Positions 1 through 5,527 of a stretch of DNA of 16,638 nt are shown one piece after another (the stretch's first letter is position 1; every line of letters starts with the position of its first letter). The DNA is from CAUZFZ01 sp963579025. GTDB lineage: Bacteria; Planctomycetota; Planctomycetia; Planctomycetales; Planctomycetaceae. The stretch is from positions 1 to 16,638 of the forward strand of contig CAUZFZ010000200.1 of NCBI GenBank assembly GCA_963579025.1, written 5' to 3'. Position numbers and translations under genes: made by a program. The notes under the pieces were generated by a model. It saw only the letters and a list, made by a program, of their open reading frames with translations. It ran no database searches and had not been told where the DNA came from.

Positions 1-28
1 GTCCATCCGCTTCCATGCGAATTTCCAT
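1..28 (-). CDS. Start of an unidentified gene (possible transposase), cut by window edge
   Basis: The ATG at 28-26 begins MEIRMEAD and then leaves the window. It follows AAAGGAG with a 5-base gap. The same start occurs at 16610 on the other strand. The product cannot be identified from nine codons. A transposase is inferred only because the region is duplicated in inverted orientation and its upstream stretch looks like an IS end. Confidence 0.4.
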
Positions 29-123
29 CGAGACTCCTTTCCCGGTCCGACTTCAACCATCAACCGGAAGGGAGTCTCGATATTTTCCCGATTCCCCAAC
101 ACCCACGTTTTGGGATCACGCCC
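1..123 (-). mobile_element. Left copy of terminal inverted repeat; 5' end of an IS-like element (partial)
   Basis: These 123 bases are the exact reverse complement of 16515-16637; position i pairs with 16638 minus i, and I see no mismatch. On the minus strand the repeat contains an AAAGGAG Shine-Dalgarno and an ATG at 28-26 that runs off the window. The inner edge lies at the shared GGGCGTGATCCC; beyond it the two flanks differ. The simplest reading is the 5' end of an insertion sequence present at least twice, with its transposase pointing outward. I do not recognise the family from the few visible codons. An assembly fold-back artefact is also possible. Confidence 0.7.
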
Positions 124-424
124 AATCCAGAGTGCCATTCTCGAGAAGCGTCAGAAACTGCAGCGGAACGTAAAGGTCAGCCATTGGGCCAAGCCAGCTA
201 CGCTGATCGGGAAACGTTGCAAGCAGTTGCTGATAGCCGGCGTGACTGTACATGTAGGCAACGGAAATCGTGGCGGCCGTAGCAAACAACAAAATGCGTC
301 CCGGCCACGAGAGGCGTTTCAACAGCGGGCCGTGCTGCCGTCGTGAACGGTAGTAACAGAAACCGATTCCCCATGCGATAAACCACATCAATGCGCATAC
401 TGCGTAATAGAGAATCCAGTTCAT
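116..424 (-). CDS. Small two-helix membrane protein, third cassette ORF, 3' end cut by the repeat
   Basis: The product is about 102 residues starting MNWILYYAV. A GGAG lies 7 bases before the ATG at 424; a GTG directly before it is an alternative start. Two hydrophobic segments (about residues 1-25 and 44-62) flank a basic stretch with YRSRRQ, which predicts an inner-membrane protein with a short cytoplasmic loop. I do not recognise the family. It lies directly after the attC-like site at 450-600 on the minus strand, as a cassette ORF should. Its last codon (GCG) and the TGA fall inside the terminal repeat, so the natural C-terminus was probably removed by insertion of that element. No attC follows it, which agrees with truncation. 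Confidence 0.55.
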   Translation of the reverse strand: MNWILYYAVCALMWFIAWGIGFCYYRSRRQHGPLLKRLSWPGRILLFATAATISVAYMYSHAGYQQLLATFPDQRSWLGPMADLYVPLQFLTLLENGTLDWA

Positions 425-449
425 CACTCATCTCCAGACAGCTCTGGTC

Positions 450-600
450 GCCCAACGGGAGGCATGGCCGACGCCGCCCCTCGACGGGGCTGGAAGGCGT
501 GGCCTGACCTGACGATTGTAATGGCAGAGCCCGCAATCGATAAAGAAGGAAGGCGTGTTTGGCATGGATGCCAAACCTCTGCGGCCACGCCATGTTGGGC
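450..600 (-). repeat. attC-like recombination site 1 (151 bp)
   Basis: Read on the minus strand it opens with GCCCAAC (600-594) and closes with GTTGGGC (456-450). These are the inverse core RYYYAAC and core GTTRRRY that bound attC sites. The outer arms are imperfectly complementary, as attC arms are. An internal perfect palindrome at 557-576 (GTTTGGCAT, two bases, ATGCCAAAC) can form a second hairpin. It has the same length as, and clear similarity to, the site at 864-1014, and it sits between two short same-strand ORFs. The upstream ORF stops 7 bases before it. Only a covariance search would make the call formal. Confidence 0.75.
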
Positions 601-606
601 GACCGG

Positions 607-843
607 CTACTCGCCAGATGACTCGTCTGTGGCGTCATCCATTTCGTGGAGCATCTCTTGCCGCGTTCGTTCGCCAAAGTACTTCCGCGGATTCCCACAC
701 ATTGCGCAGGAGCAGCCAGCCAGATGTTCTGCGCGCTTTGACGCGTCGTTCGGTGCGTACAAGTCGCCCAGCACGAACTTGAGGATGCGCCGAGCACGTT
801 CGCGTACCCGAAAACGGTGGTGTCGGCGTTCTGATCGGCTCAT
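607..843 (-). CDS. Cassette ORF: 78-aa protein with a CxCxxC cluster
   Basis: The product is a small soluble protein starting MSRSERRH with a very basic N-terminus (RRHHRFRVRERARR). Around residues 44-54 is CSCAMCGNPRK, followed by FGERTRQE, and the C-terminus is acidic. The three closely spaced cysteines suggest metal (zinc) binding or a redox role. I have an impression of similar short hypothetical proteins in cassette arrays and planctomycete genomes, but no function is known to me. It starts 20 bases after the attC site at 864 and stops 7 bases before the next one, so it fills its cassette almost completely. No good Shine-Dalgarno is visible. An upstream TTG or CTG would extend it into the attC site and is less likely. 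Confidence 0.65.
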   Translation of the reverse strand: MSRSERRHHRFRVRERARRILKFVLGDLYAPNDASKRAEHLAGCSCAMCGNPRKYFGERTRQEMLHEMDDATDESSGE

Positions 844-863
844 CGTACGTGAATGCTGAGGTC

Positions 864-1014
864 GCCCAACGGGAAGCATGGCCGACGCCGCCCCTCAACG
901 GAGCCGGAACGCGTGGCCTGACCAGACGATTCTAATGGCAGAGGCCGCGTTCGATGAAGTGGGAAGGCGTGTTTGACATGGATGCCAAACCTCTGCGGCC
1001 ATGCTGTGTTAGGC
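864..1014 (-). repeat. attC-like recombination site 2 (151 bp)
   Basis: On the minus strand it runs from GCCTAAC (1014-1008) to GTTGGGC (870-864). The length is exactly that of the first site, and long blocks are shared, including CAGAGGTTTGGCATCCATG and GGGGCGGCGTCGGCCATG. The internal palindrome seen in site 1 is present at 971-990 with one mismatch. Two near-identical long attC sites in a row are typical of a chromosomal rather than a mobile resistance integron. The site separates the ORFs at 1030-1308 and 607-843. Confidence 0.75.
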
Positions 1015-1029
1015 GACCGTTGCGCCGCG

Positions 1030-1308
1030 TTACCGGCCAACCATCGCCAAGAGTTTTAGGACGACGTCGTCCAAATGTGAGCATGGCGACGAAAGGCCCA
1101 TGTTTACGGTCTCGATGTGGGCAAGATGTTGTCGAAGTTTGTAAGCGTCGGCGCCAGACAGCAGCAGCGAGCAAACACCGCCGACGTACGAATCGTACTC
1201 ATCGTGCGCTTCGGGACAGTCGTTGACACCGATTGGATCCCAGTCTTGCAGCAGGGAAACGCGAACCATCGTGGTGAGTTCGGACGCAGTTGGTTGGCGT
1301 CGATTCAC
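1030..1308 (-). CDS. Cassette ORF: 92-aa protein with DPIGV / DEYDSYV motifs
   Basis: A GTG start at 1308 gives 92 residues; an ATG at 1269 would give 79. The segment DWDPIGVND, then DEYDSYVGGV, then HIETVNMGL resembles a group of short hypothetical proteins that I recall from many bacteria. They share LxxWDPIGV, a downstream PxAxDEYDxY and a final IExxxMGL. No catalytic residues can be argued for. The fold is probably a small alpha-helical domain. It is the cassette nearest the recombinase: it starts just after the GTTAGGC core at 1322-1328, and its TAA is 15 bases before the next attC. Position in a cassette suggests recent lateral acquisition and possibly an accessory or toxin-antitoxin-type role, which is inference only. 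Confidence 0.75.
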   Translation of the reverse strand: MNRRQPTASELTTMVRVSLLQDWDPIGVNDCPEAHDEYDSYVGGVCSLLLSGADAYKLRQHLAHIETVNMGLSSPCSHLDDVVLKLLAMVGR

Positions 1309-1321
1309 GCGTATTGAGGTC

Positions 1322-1350
1322 GCCTAACGGGGTTCTGGGTGACACACTGT
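1322..1350 (-). other. Lone GTTAGGC core: candidate attI or first cassette boundary
   Basis: On the minus strand, 1328-1322 reads GTTAGGC followed by GACCTCAAT. This matches the GTTRRRY core plus GACC at the start of the other two cassettes. No inverse core RYYYAAC is found 100-200 bases upstream, so it is not a complete attC. An unpaired core next to the recombinase is what an attI would look like. The recombinase binding sites that would define attI cannot be shown from sequence alone. Confidence 0.5.
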
Positions 1351-1595
1351 CGCAAAGAAGGATTTGCGAGTGTGAGAATGTGCAGTAATCGTACTGAGCA
1401 GGGTTCTTGCGGGCAATTGGAATGCTCTGCGAACGCGCCAGATGAGGGCGGTCCGGCCGGTAAGGTAGACCGGATCGTTGCAAACACGAGCCGGGAAGCG
1501 TTTCTGGACGCCTGTCGGTGGTGTGCAGCGCAAATCGGGGGCCGCGGAGTTCTCCGAGAGGCCATTGGCTGGACGTGTGCGGCGGCCGGTCGCCG
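1351..1595. other. Non-coding stretch between recombinase and array
   Basis: I see no convincing ORF on either strand. On the minus strand this lies between the recombinase stop and the GTTAGGC core, where an attI region and a cassette promoter would be expected in an integron of inverted layout. A short dyad CCGGT-N7-ACCGG at 1457-1473 is the only structured element I noticed. Its five-base arms are too short to call a binding site. Confidence 0.4.
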
Positions 1596-2888
1596 CTATT
1601 CCAGCAGTCGCAGGAATCGGTCACCGAGTTGCTTCTGCAGGTGCTGGTAGAAGTCGGGGCTGGTGATGCGTTCGCGTTGCTGCTGCGTCAGCCAGCGGAC
1701 GTGCTGCTCCCAGATTTCCAGCGGCGGAAGTTCCAGCGACACCCAGCCTGGTCGGGACAGACTGAGGACGATGCCGTCGAGTTTTACGGGCGGGTCATTC
1801 ATGATGGTGACCGTCGCGTCGGCTGCACGTGGTTCATCGGCAGCAGTCGGTCGCGGAGTGACAGCGAGTGCCATGCAGCCGACCTGCTGCGGCGGTTTCT
1901 CAGTCGTGACGACCTGTGAACTTGCACCAGTCAGCACGTCGAGCGGACTGGTGACTCGATTTTCGCGCAAAACGGCCACTCTTGTGTAGATGGTCGTCGT
2001 CTCCAGCTTCGCATGTCCCAGGTACTTTTGAATGAAACGGATATCCGTACCGTTTTCGAGGAGGTGAGTGGCGAAAGCGTGTCGCAGACAATGTGGCGTG
2101 ATTTCTTTGGCCACGTCAGCGAGTCGGGCGGCGTTCTTAACAACACGCTGTACTGTGCGGGGCGAGATATGACGTCCGTGGCGTTTCGCGGGAAACAGGA
2201 AGTCGTCCGCGGCATAGGCGTGTGCCATGTGGCGGAGCAACGGTTCGAAGCTGACAGGCAGCATGACCTGGCGATCGACGCGGCCTTTGCCCTGCCAGAT
2301 CGTGACCACGCGCCGTTCAAAGTCGATGTCGCGGTAACGCAATCGAACGACTTCACTGACGCGGACTCCCAAGGCGTACAGCAGACCGACCAGCAGTTTG
2401 TCTCGCAGGGACGTGACGGCTTCGAGCATCAGGCGAATTTCATGGACGCTCGGCACGACAGGCATGCGTTTGGGCCGGCGAGGTGTTTCGAGTCCCAGCG
2501 TCACCTGCCGACCGCACATCTTGTCGAACGCAGTCCGGAACGCAGCCAGGTGGACTCCGACCCAGGAGGAGCTGGCTCCCCCATCGACCAGGATTTCGAG
2601 GAAGTCGCGGATGTCCTCGCGAGTGACTCGGTGAGGCGGAGCACCAAACCAGCGCAGGAATCCGGTCAGGGCGTTGCGGTATGTCTTGATTGTCTTTGGC
2701 TGATAGAAGCGGATCTTCATTTCCCGCACGATTGTGCGCGTGAATTCAGCCGCGGTGGGAAATCCCTGCACAACGGGATGGATCGTCGAGAGATGATCGC
2801 CGACGGCTTCGCGGGGAGCGTATCGACCCCGCGGCGGAATGTACGGCTGGCCGTTGTTGTACGTGTGGGGTCGTCGGGGTGCGGTCAT
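1596..2888 (-). CDS. Tyrosine recombinase, XerC/D-like, with C-terminal extension
   Basis: The product is a 430-residue tyrosine (phage-type) integrase from the ATG at 2888, which has AGGAG 8 bases upstream; a longer form from 2954 lacks a ribosome-binding site. Numbering from 2954, the N-terminal SAM-like core-binding domain is about 66-150 (with MKIRFYQPKTIKTYR) and the catalytic domain about 165-330. Catalytic residues are Arg198 (GVRVSEV), Lys223 (QGKGR), His288 and Arg291 (HCLRH), His314 (LGHA) and nucleophile Tyr323 (TTIYTR). The region between Lys223 and His288 is short and lacks the extra domain diagnostic of integron integrases. Residues 330-452 form an extension with RPGWVSLELPPLE and SPDFYQHLQ, which I associate with planctomycete recombinases. 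It is transcribed toward the cassette array, the inverted layout reported for some spirochaete and planctomycete integrons. Strand exchange at the attC-like sites is an inference. Confidence 0.9.
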   Translation of the reverse strand: MTAPRRPHTYNNGQPYIPPRGRYAPREAVGDHLSTIHPVVQGFPTAAEFTRTIVREMKIRFYQPKTIKTYRNALTGFLRWFGAPPHRVTREDIRDFLEILVDGGASSSWVGVHLAAFRTAFDKMCGRQVTLGLETPRRPKRMPVVPSVHEIRLMLEAVTSLRDKLLVGLLYALGVRVSEVVRLRYRDIDFERRVVTIWQGKGRVDRQVMLPVSFEPLLRHMAHAYAADDFLFPAKRHGRHISPRTVQRVVKNAARLADVAKEITPHCLRHAFATHLLENGTDIRFIQKYLGHAKLETTTIYTRVAVLRENRVTSPLDVLTGASSQVVTTEKPPQQVGCMALAVTPRPTAADEPRAADATVTIMNDPPVKLDGIVLSLSRPGWVSLELPPLEIWEQHVRWLTQQQRERITSPDFYQHLQKQLGDRFLRLLE

Positions 2889-3008
2889 GGACGAGTCTCC
2901 TGAGCAGCTGCGTCCGTCCCTGGCTCCCAATTCGATTCGACGGAGTATTCTCAATTGACCGGCCTGATGCGAGTGTGGCGACCGAATGTCGCTAGCCGAA
3001 CCACCAAC

Positions 3009-3041
3009 AAAAACAGCCCGGCGAGTCTGACTCGTCGGGCT
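3009..3041 (-). terminator. Rho-independent terminator, minus strand
   Basis: The inverted repeat AGCCCGGCGAGT (3015-3026), loop CTG and ACTCGTCGGGCT (3030-3041) forms a 12-bp stem with one G-U pair in the minus-strand RNA. It is followed on that strand by a T-rich tract (TGTTTTTG). It would end transcripts entering from the right and insulate the recombinase at 2888 from them. Confidence 0.8.
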
Positions 3042-3110
3042 GCCCGGTTATGGGGTATCGCTCTTCTGTCGGCACGACATGGGAGGCTGGCTACAAGTAG
3101 CAGGCCTCGG

Positions 3111-3263
3111 TCAAATGTTCGGCGGATCCAGCATCAGTACCCCTCCTGAAGAGTTCAGTATTTCGCTCACCCGACCACGGGTGAGTCGACCAATCACCAT
3201 GAGCGTCGGCAGCACGAAGAAGGTGGGCCACGCTCAGACAACTGACTGCGTCGGTTCCGACAT
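3111..3263 (-). pseudogene. 50-codon membrane peptide with an in-frame TGA
   Basis: The ATG at 3263 has GGAGGG 6 bases upstream. The frame reads MSEPTQSVV, then TGA, then AWPTFFVLPTLMVIGR followed by VSEILNSSGG and a stop at 3111. The part after the TGA is one clear hydrophobic helix with a basic flank, so the frame looks selected on both sides of the stop. A TGG codon in place of TGA would give a normal single-pass membrane protein. Sequencing error or a nonsense mutation is more likely than recoding. The upstream frame's stop overlaps this start (TGATG), which suggests translational coupling. I do not recognise the family. Confidence 0.4.
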
Positions 3264-3569
3264 CAACGTCCCTCCGTCCAGAGCAGCTCCGTCTGCTGCG
3301 GTGTGCTGACTCCGGTTCCTTCCGGCACCAGTTTGATGAGGGTCTCACATGTGGGGGCTGACCAAAGCGGCTATCAGCGCCCCGCAAAACTTTCTGGCGG
3401 ACTCTGCATGCGACCTCCTGCACGACCTTGTGAGAAGTAATCAGTCCGAAATGTCGGGTGAAACACCCGGGCGGGCCTGAAACCACCGATCCCTGCGGGC
3501 TGATTCGCAAGGGCGAGGGTAAGCCACCGGACCACTGTTGTGAAATCACTGCTTCCACATAAGAGATGT

Positions 3570-3597
3570 ACCATACCCTCACAGATCTGGTGGTCAA
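3570..3597 (-). promoter_or_regulatory. Candidate sigma-70 promoter, minus strand
   Basis: On the minus strand TTGACC (3597-3592) and TATGGT (3575-3570) are separated by 16 bases. That is 5 of 6 and 4 of 6 matches to the consensus boxes. It would drive a transcript of about 550 bases ending at the terminator at 3009-3041. Confidence 0.4.
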
Positions 3598-3756
3598 GAT
3601 TTTCTTTTCAGCCAGGAAATTCACTCGGGTGGGAACTCGCGGCAGGAAATGCAACGACTGGTGAAAGTCTCCGGTGCTGCATGTACTCCGCACGGTTTGC
3701 GCAACCGGAATACTTGCCGACTCGACTGGAACGGCAACGGCGTCAAGTCAGCAGCC

Positions 3757-4497
3757 TCACACCAGACGCAGCGATTCCTGCTCGAGTCCGGCAGCGACGA
3801 ATTCGATCACGCGGGGGGCCATGGCGTTGAAGTAGTCCCAGGAATGTCCCCCGTGGCTCGATTCGAAATCGGATTCGAACGGGATCCCCGTTGAGTACAG
3901 CTTGCTGCTGAGCCGCTCGGCACTTTCGATCCATTCGGTGTCAGTGGGGTCGCAGACCAGCAGTTGATGCCGCGGCCAGTTCAGTGGATGCAGTTGCAGG
4001 ATCGCCGTGTGCTGCCGCGCGGATTCACGGTCGTGGAACATCTCGTCGAGAGGCAGTCCTCGTCCGACCCAGTTGTGGAAATCCACGGCGGGCGAGATCG
4101 CGGCCATCACCGGGAACTGCAACGCCGCCCGGTAAGCGAGTTGCAGGACTCCCTGGCCGCCCATGCTGATGCCTGTCAGAGCGATGTTCGGCGTTTCGAC
4201 ATTCCATTCGCGGCTGATCCACGCGACAACATCTTCCCGCACGAAATCGAGCGGCGTCTGTTCGGCATCGAATTCGGTGCAGATCAGCGGCAGCCACCAC
4301 GATCGCTGCCCGTGCGGGCAGATGACTCGCAGTCCATGCCGGTTCAGTTCCGCGGAGAAGATCGGATTGTCCTTCAGCGTTTCGCAAGCGTGCCCATGCA
4401 GATGCAATACCGCGCGGCCATCACGCGGTGTTTCGGGCTCGAATACGTCGGCTTGCTTTCCGTTGATTTCGGTTGATGTCCATCGTCCTTCGCTCAT
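3757..4497 (-). CDS. Alpha/beta hydrolase, esterase D / S-formylglutathione hydrolase-like
   Basis: The product is a 246-residue serine hydrolase with a complete triad in order. The nucleophile is Ser111 in the elbow GISMGG, the acid is probably Asp183 in VCDPTD, and the base is His218 in SHGGHSW. The strand-turn LHLHGH (31-36) supplies the oxyanion hole. No signal peptide is seen, so it should be cytoplasmic. The esterase D type is suggested by the closing GGHSW, the segment MAAISPAVDF after the nucleophile, and a length typical of that group. The natural substrate is unknown, and neighbouring genes give no formaldehyde-detoxification context. It stands alone: the gap downstream is long, and upstream it is divergent from the ABC ATPase gene. 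The Shine-Dalgarno is weak. Confidence 0.85.
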   Translation of the reverse strand: MSEGRWTSTEINGKQADVFEPETPRDGRAVLHLHGHACETLKDNPIFSAELNRHGLRVICPHGQRSWWLPLICTEFDAEQTPLDFVREDVVAWISREWNVETPNIALTGISMGGQGVLQLAYRAALQFPVMAAISPAVDFHNWVGRGLPLDEMFHDRESARQHTAILQLHPLNWPRHQLLVCDPTDTEWIESAERLSSKLYSTGIPFESDFESSHGGHSWDYFNAMAPRVIEFVAAGLEQESLRLV

Positions 4498-4573
4498 GCT
4501 GTTGTTCTCTGTCGTGGGCTGACACGAAATACAGATTGTTTCGATGTCGATGTCTGGATCCAGCGGAACGGCT

Positions 4574-4600
4574 CACAGAATCATGTGGCACAGAATCATG
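4574..4600. repeat. Two direct copies of CACAGAATCATG, 15-bp period
   Basis: CACAGAATCATG occurs at 4574-4585 and again at 4589-4600 with a TGG spacer. It lies in the 153-bp divergent intergenic region, 51 bases before the ABC ATPase start and about 77 bases from the hydrolase start. Two exact 12-mers in tandem suggest a regulator binding site or a recent small duplication. Confidence 0.5.
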
Positions 4601-4650
4601 AATTCGTGTCCCATTAATCTGTACGTCCCTCTCACACCTGAGGCTTCCGA

Positions 4651-5364
4651 ATGGCGAATGCGGCTGAAGTAATCGATCTGCACAAGTATTACGACCTGGG
4701 CGACGTCGTCGTCAAAGCCCTGCGCGGTGTTTCGCTGGAAGTTCCCGAAGGTGACTTTCTGGCGATCATGGGAGCATCCGGCAGCGGCAAGAGCACACTG
4801 CTCAATCTGCTCGGAGCCCTCGATCGACCCACACGGGGCGAGTACATCCTGGGTGGCCGAAAAGTCTCGCAGATGACGGATGATGAATTATCCGCAATCC
4901 GCAACCGCATGATTGGGTTCATCTTTCAATCGTACAACCTGATCACGCAGTACACGGTGCTGGAAAACATCGAAGTGCCGTTGCATTACCGGGCCAATGG
5001 AGCCGCTATCAGCGCCGCCGATCGCAGGTACTGCCGCGAGCTGGCCGATCGGGTCGGTCTGGGCGACCGTGTGGGACATCGCCCGTTCCAGCTTTCCGGC
5101 GGGCAGCAGCAACGAGTGGCCATTGCCCGGGCGCTGGTGAACGATCCCCAGATCATCCTCGCCGACGAACCGACCGGTAATCTCGATTCGGAGACGGAAG
5201 CCGAGATCATGGCTGTCCTCAAGACCCTCAACGACGAGGGACGGACCATCATCATGGTGACACATGAAAATGAGATCGCCCGCCAGGCCAGGCGGCAGAT
5301 CTTTATGAAGGACGGGCAAATCGCCGGATCGGGTCTATACCCGAACAGAGTCACTGGAGCCTGA
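4651..5364 (+). CDS. ABC transporter ATP-binding protein, LolD/MacB type
   Basis: The product is a 237-residue nucleotide-binding subunit. All the motifs are present: Walker A GASGSGKST (41-49), Q-loop Gln93 in FIFQSYN, signature LSGGQ (148-152), Walker B IILADE ending in catalytic Glu173, and H-loop His205 in MVTHE. The run ADEPTGNLDS and the overall length place it in the MacB/LolD/FtsE-like group, which powers mechanotransmission exporters or lipoprotein release together with FtsX-like permeases. No permease gene follows; the next gene is convergent. The partner must be elsewhere or be shared. GAGG lies about 8 bases before the ATG. Energy coupling is certain, the transported substrate is unknown. 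Confidence 0.93.
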   Translation: MANAAEVIDLHKYYDLGDVVVKALRGVSLEVPEGDFLAIMGASGSGKSTLLNLLGALDRPTRGEYILGGRKVSQMTDDELSAIRNRMIGFIFQSYNLITQYTVLENIEVPLHYRANGAAISAADRRYCRELADRVGLGDRVGHRPFQLSGGQQQRVAIARALVNDPQIILADEPTGNLDSETEAEIMAVLKTLNDEGRTIIMVTHENEIARQARRQIFMKDGQIAGSGLYPNRVTGA

Positions 5365-5433
5365 GCGCGGCGAAACAGGTCGATCAGCCCTTCCGCCGGC
5401 AGGTGCCCGCGTTCTCGTATTGGCTGGTGAGCC

Positions 5434-5460
5434 GCCAGTGACACTTCATGTGCCACTGGC
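5434..5460. terminator. Hairpin between convergent genes
   Basis: GCCAGTGACAC (5434-5444), loop TTCAT and GTGCCACTGGC (5450-5460) form an 11-bp stem with one A-C mismatch. It sits midway between the convergent stops of the ABC ATPase (5364) and the lipoprotein (5528). There is no clear T-tract on either side, so it may block or stabilise transcripts from both directions rather than act as a classical terminator. Confidence 0.5.
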
Positions 5461-5479
5461 TCCCAGCGTATTCATTGCT

Positions 5480-5504
5480 CCCCGAAGTCCCCGAAGTCCC
5501 CGAA
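5480..5504. repeat. CCCCGAAGT tandem repeat, about 2.8 copies
   Basis: Two exact 9-base units (5480-5488 and 5489-5497) are followed by a partial third, CCCCGAA. It lies in the gap between convergent genes, 20 bases beyond the hairpin. It is a minisatellite-like tract that may vary in copy number. Confidence 0.6.
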
Positions 5505-5527
5505 CGTGTATCGAGGATCAGGAGAAC

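Larger units (their letters stand above)
2889..3756. other. 868-bp region with only tiny ORFs; one minus-strand transcript suspected
   Basis: There is no gene of normal size on either strand. The parts described separately are a minus-strand promoter-like element (3570-3597), a terminator (3009-3041) and a 50-codon ORF with an in-frame TGA (3111-3263). An open frame at 3263-3370 ends in TGATG overlapping that ORF's ATG; its last codons read VPEGTGVSTPQQTELLWTEGR without a clear start. Further up the same frame, MQSPPESFAGR follows a GGAGG and ends in TGA TAG. The pattern is that of a decayed operon of small genes or a structured non-coding RNA. Confidence 0.4.

Noticed and set aside
198..797. 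199-codon minus-strand frame spanning attC site 1
   Set aside because: It crosses an attC-like site and overlaps two better cassette ORFs in other frames.
1457..1473. CCGGT-N7-ACCGG as the recombinase core site
   Set aside because: Five-base arms with no extension are expected by chance in GC-rich DNA of this length.
2013..2903. 296-codon open frame on the plus strand opposite the recombinase
   Set aside because: It lies wholly antisense to the tyrosine recombinase, whose catalytic motifs are unmistakable, and its own sequence has no recognisable domain.
2889..2960. LexA-type box in front of the recombinase
   Set aside because: GAGAATACTC near 2950 is symmetrical, but its spacing differs from the dyad upstream of lexA, so SOS control of the recombinase is not supported.
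3111..3263. Selenocysteine at the in-frame TGA
   Set aside because: No hairpin like a bacterial SECIS was recognised after the TGA, and nearby indels in other genes make sequence error more likely.
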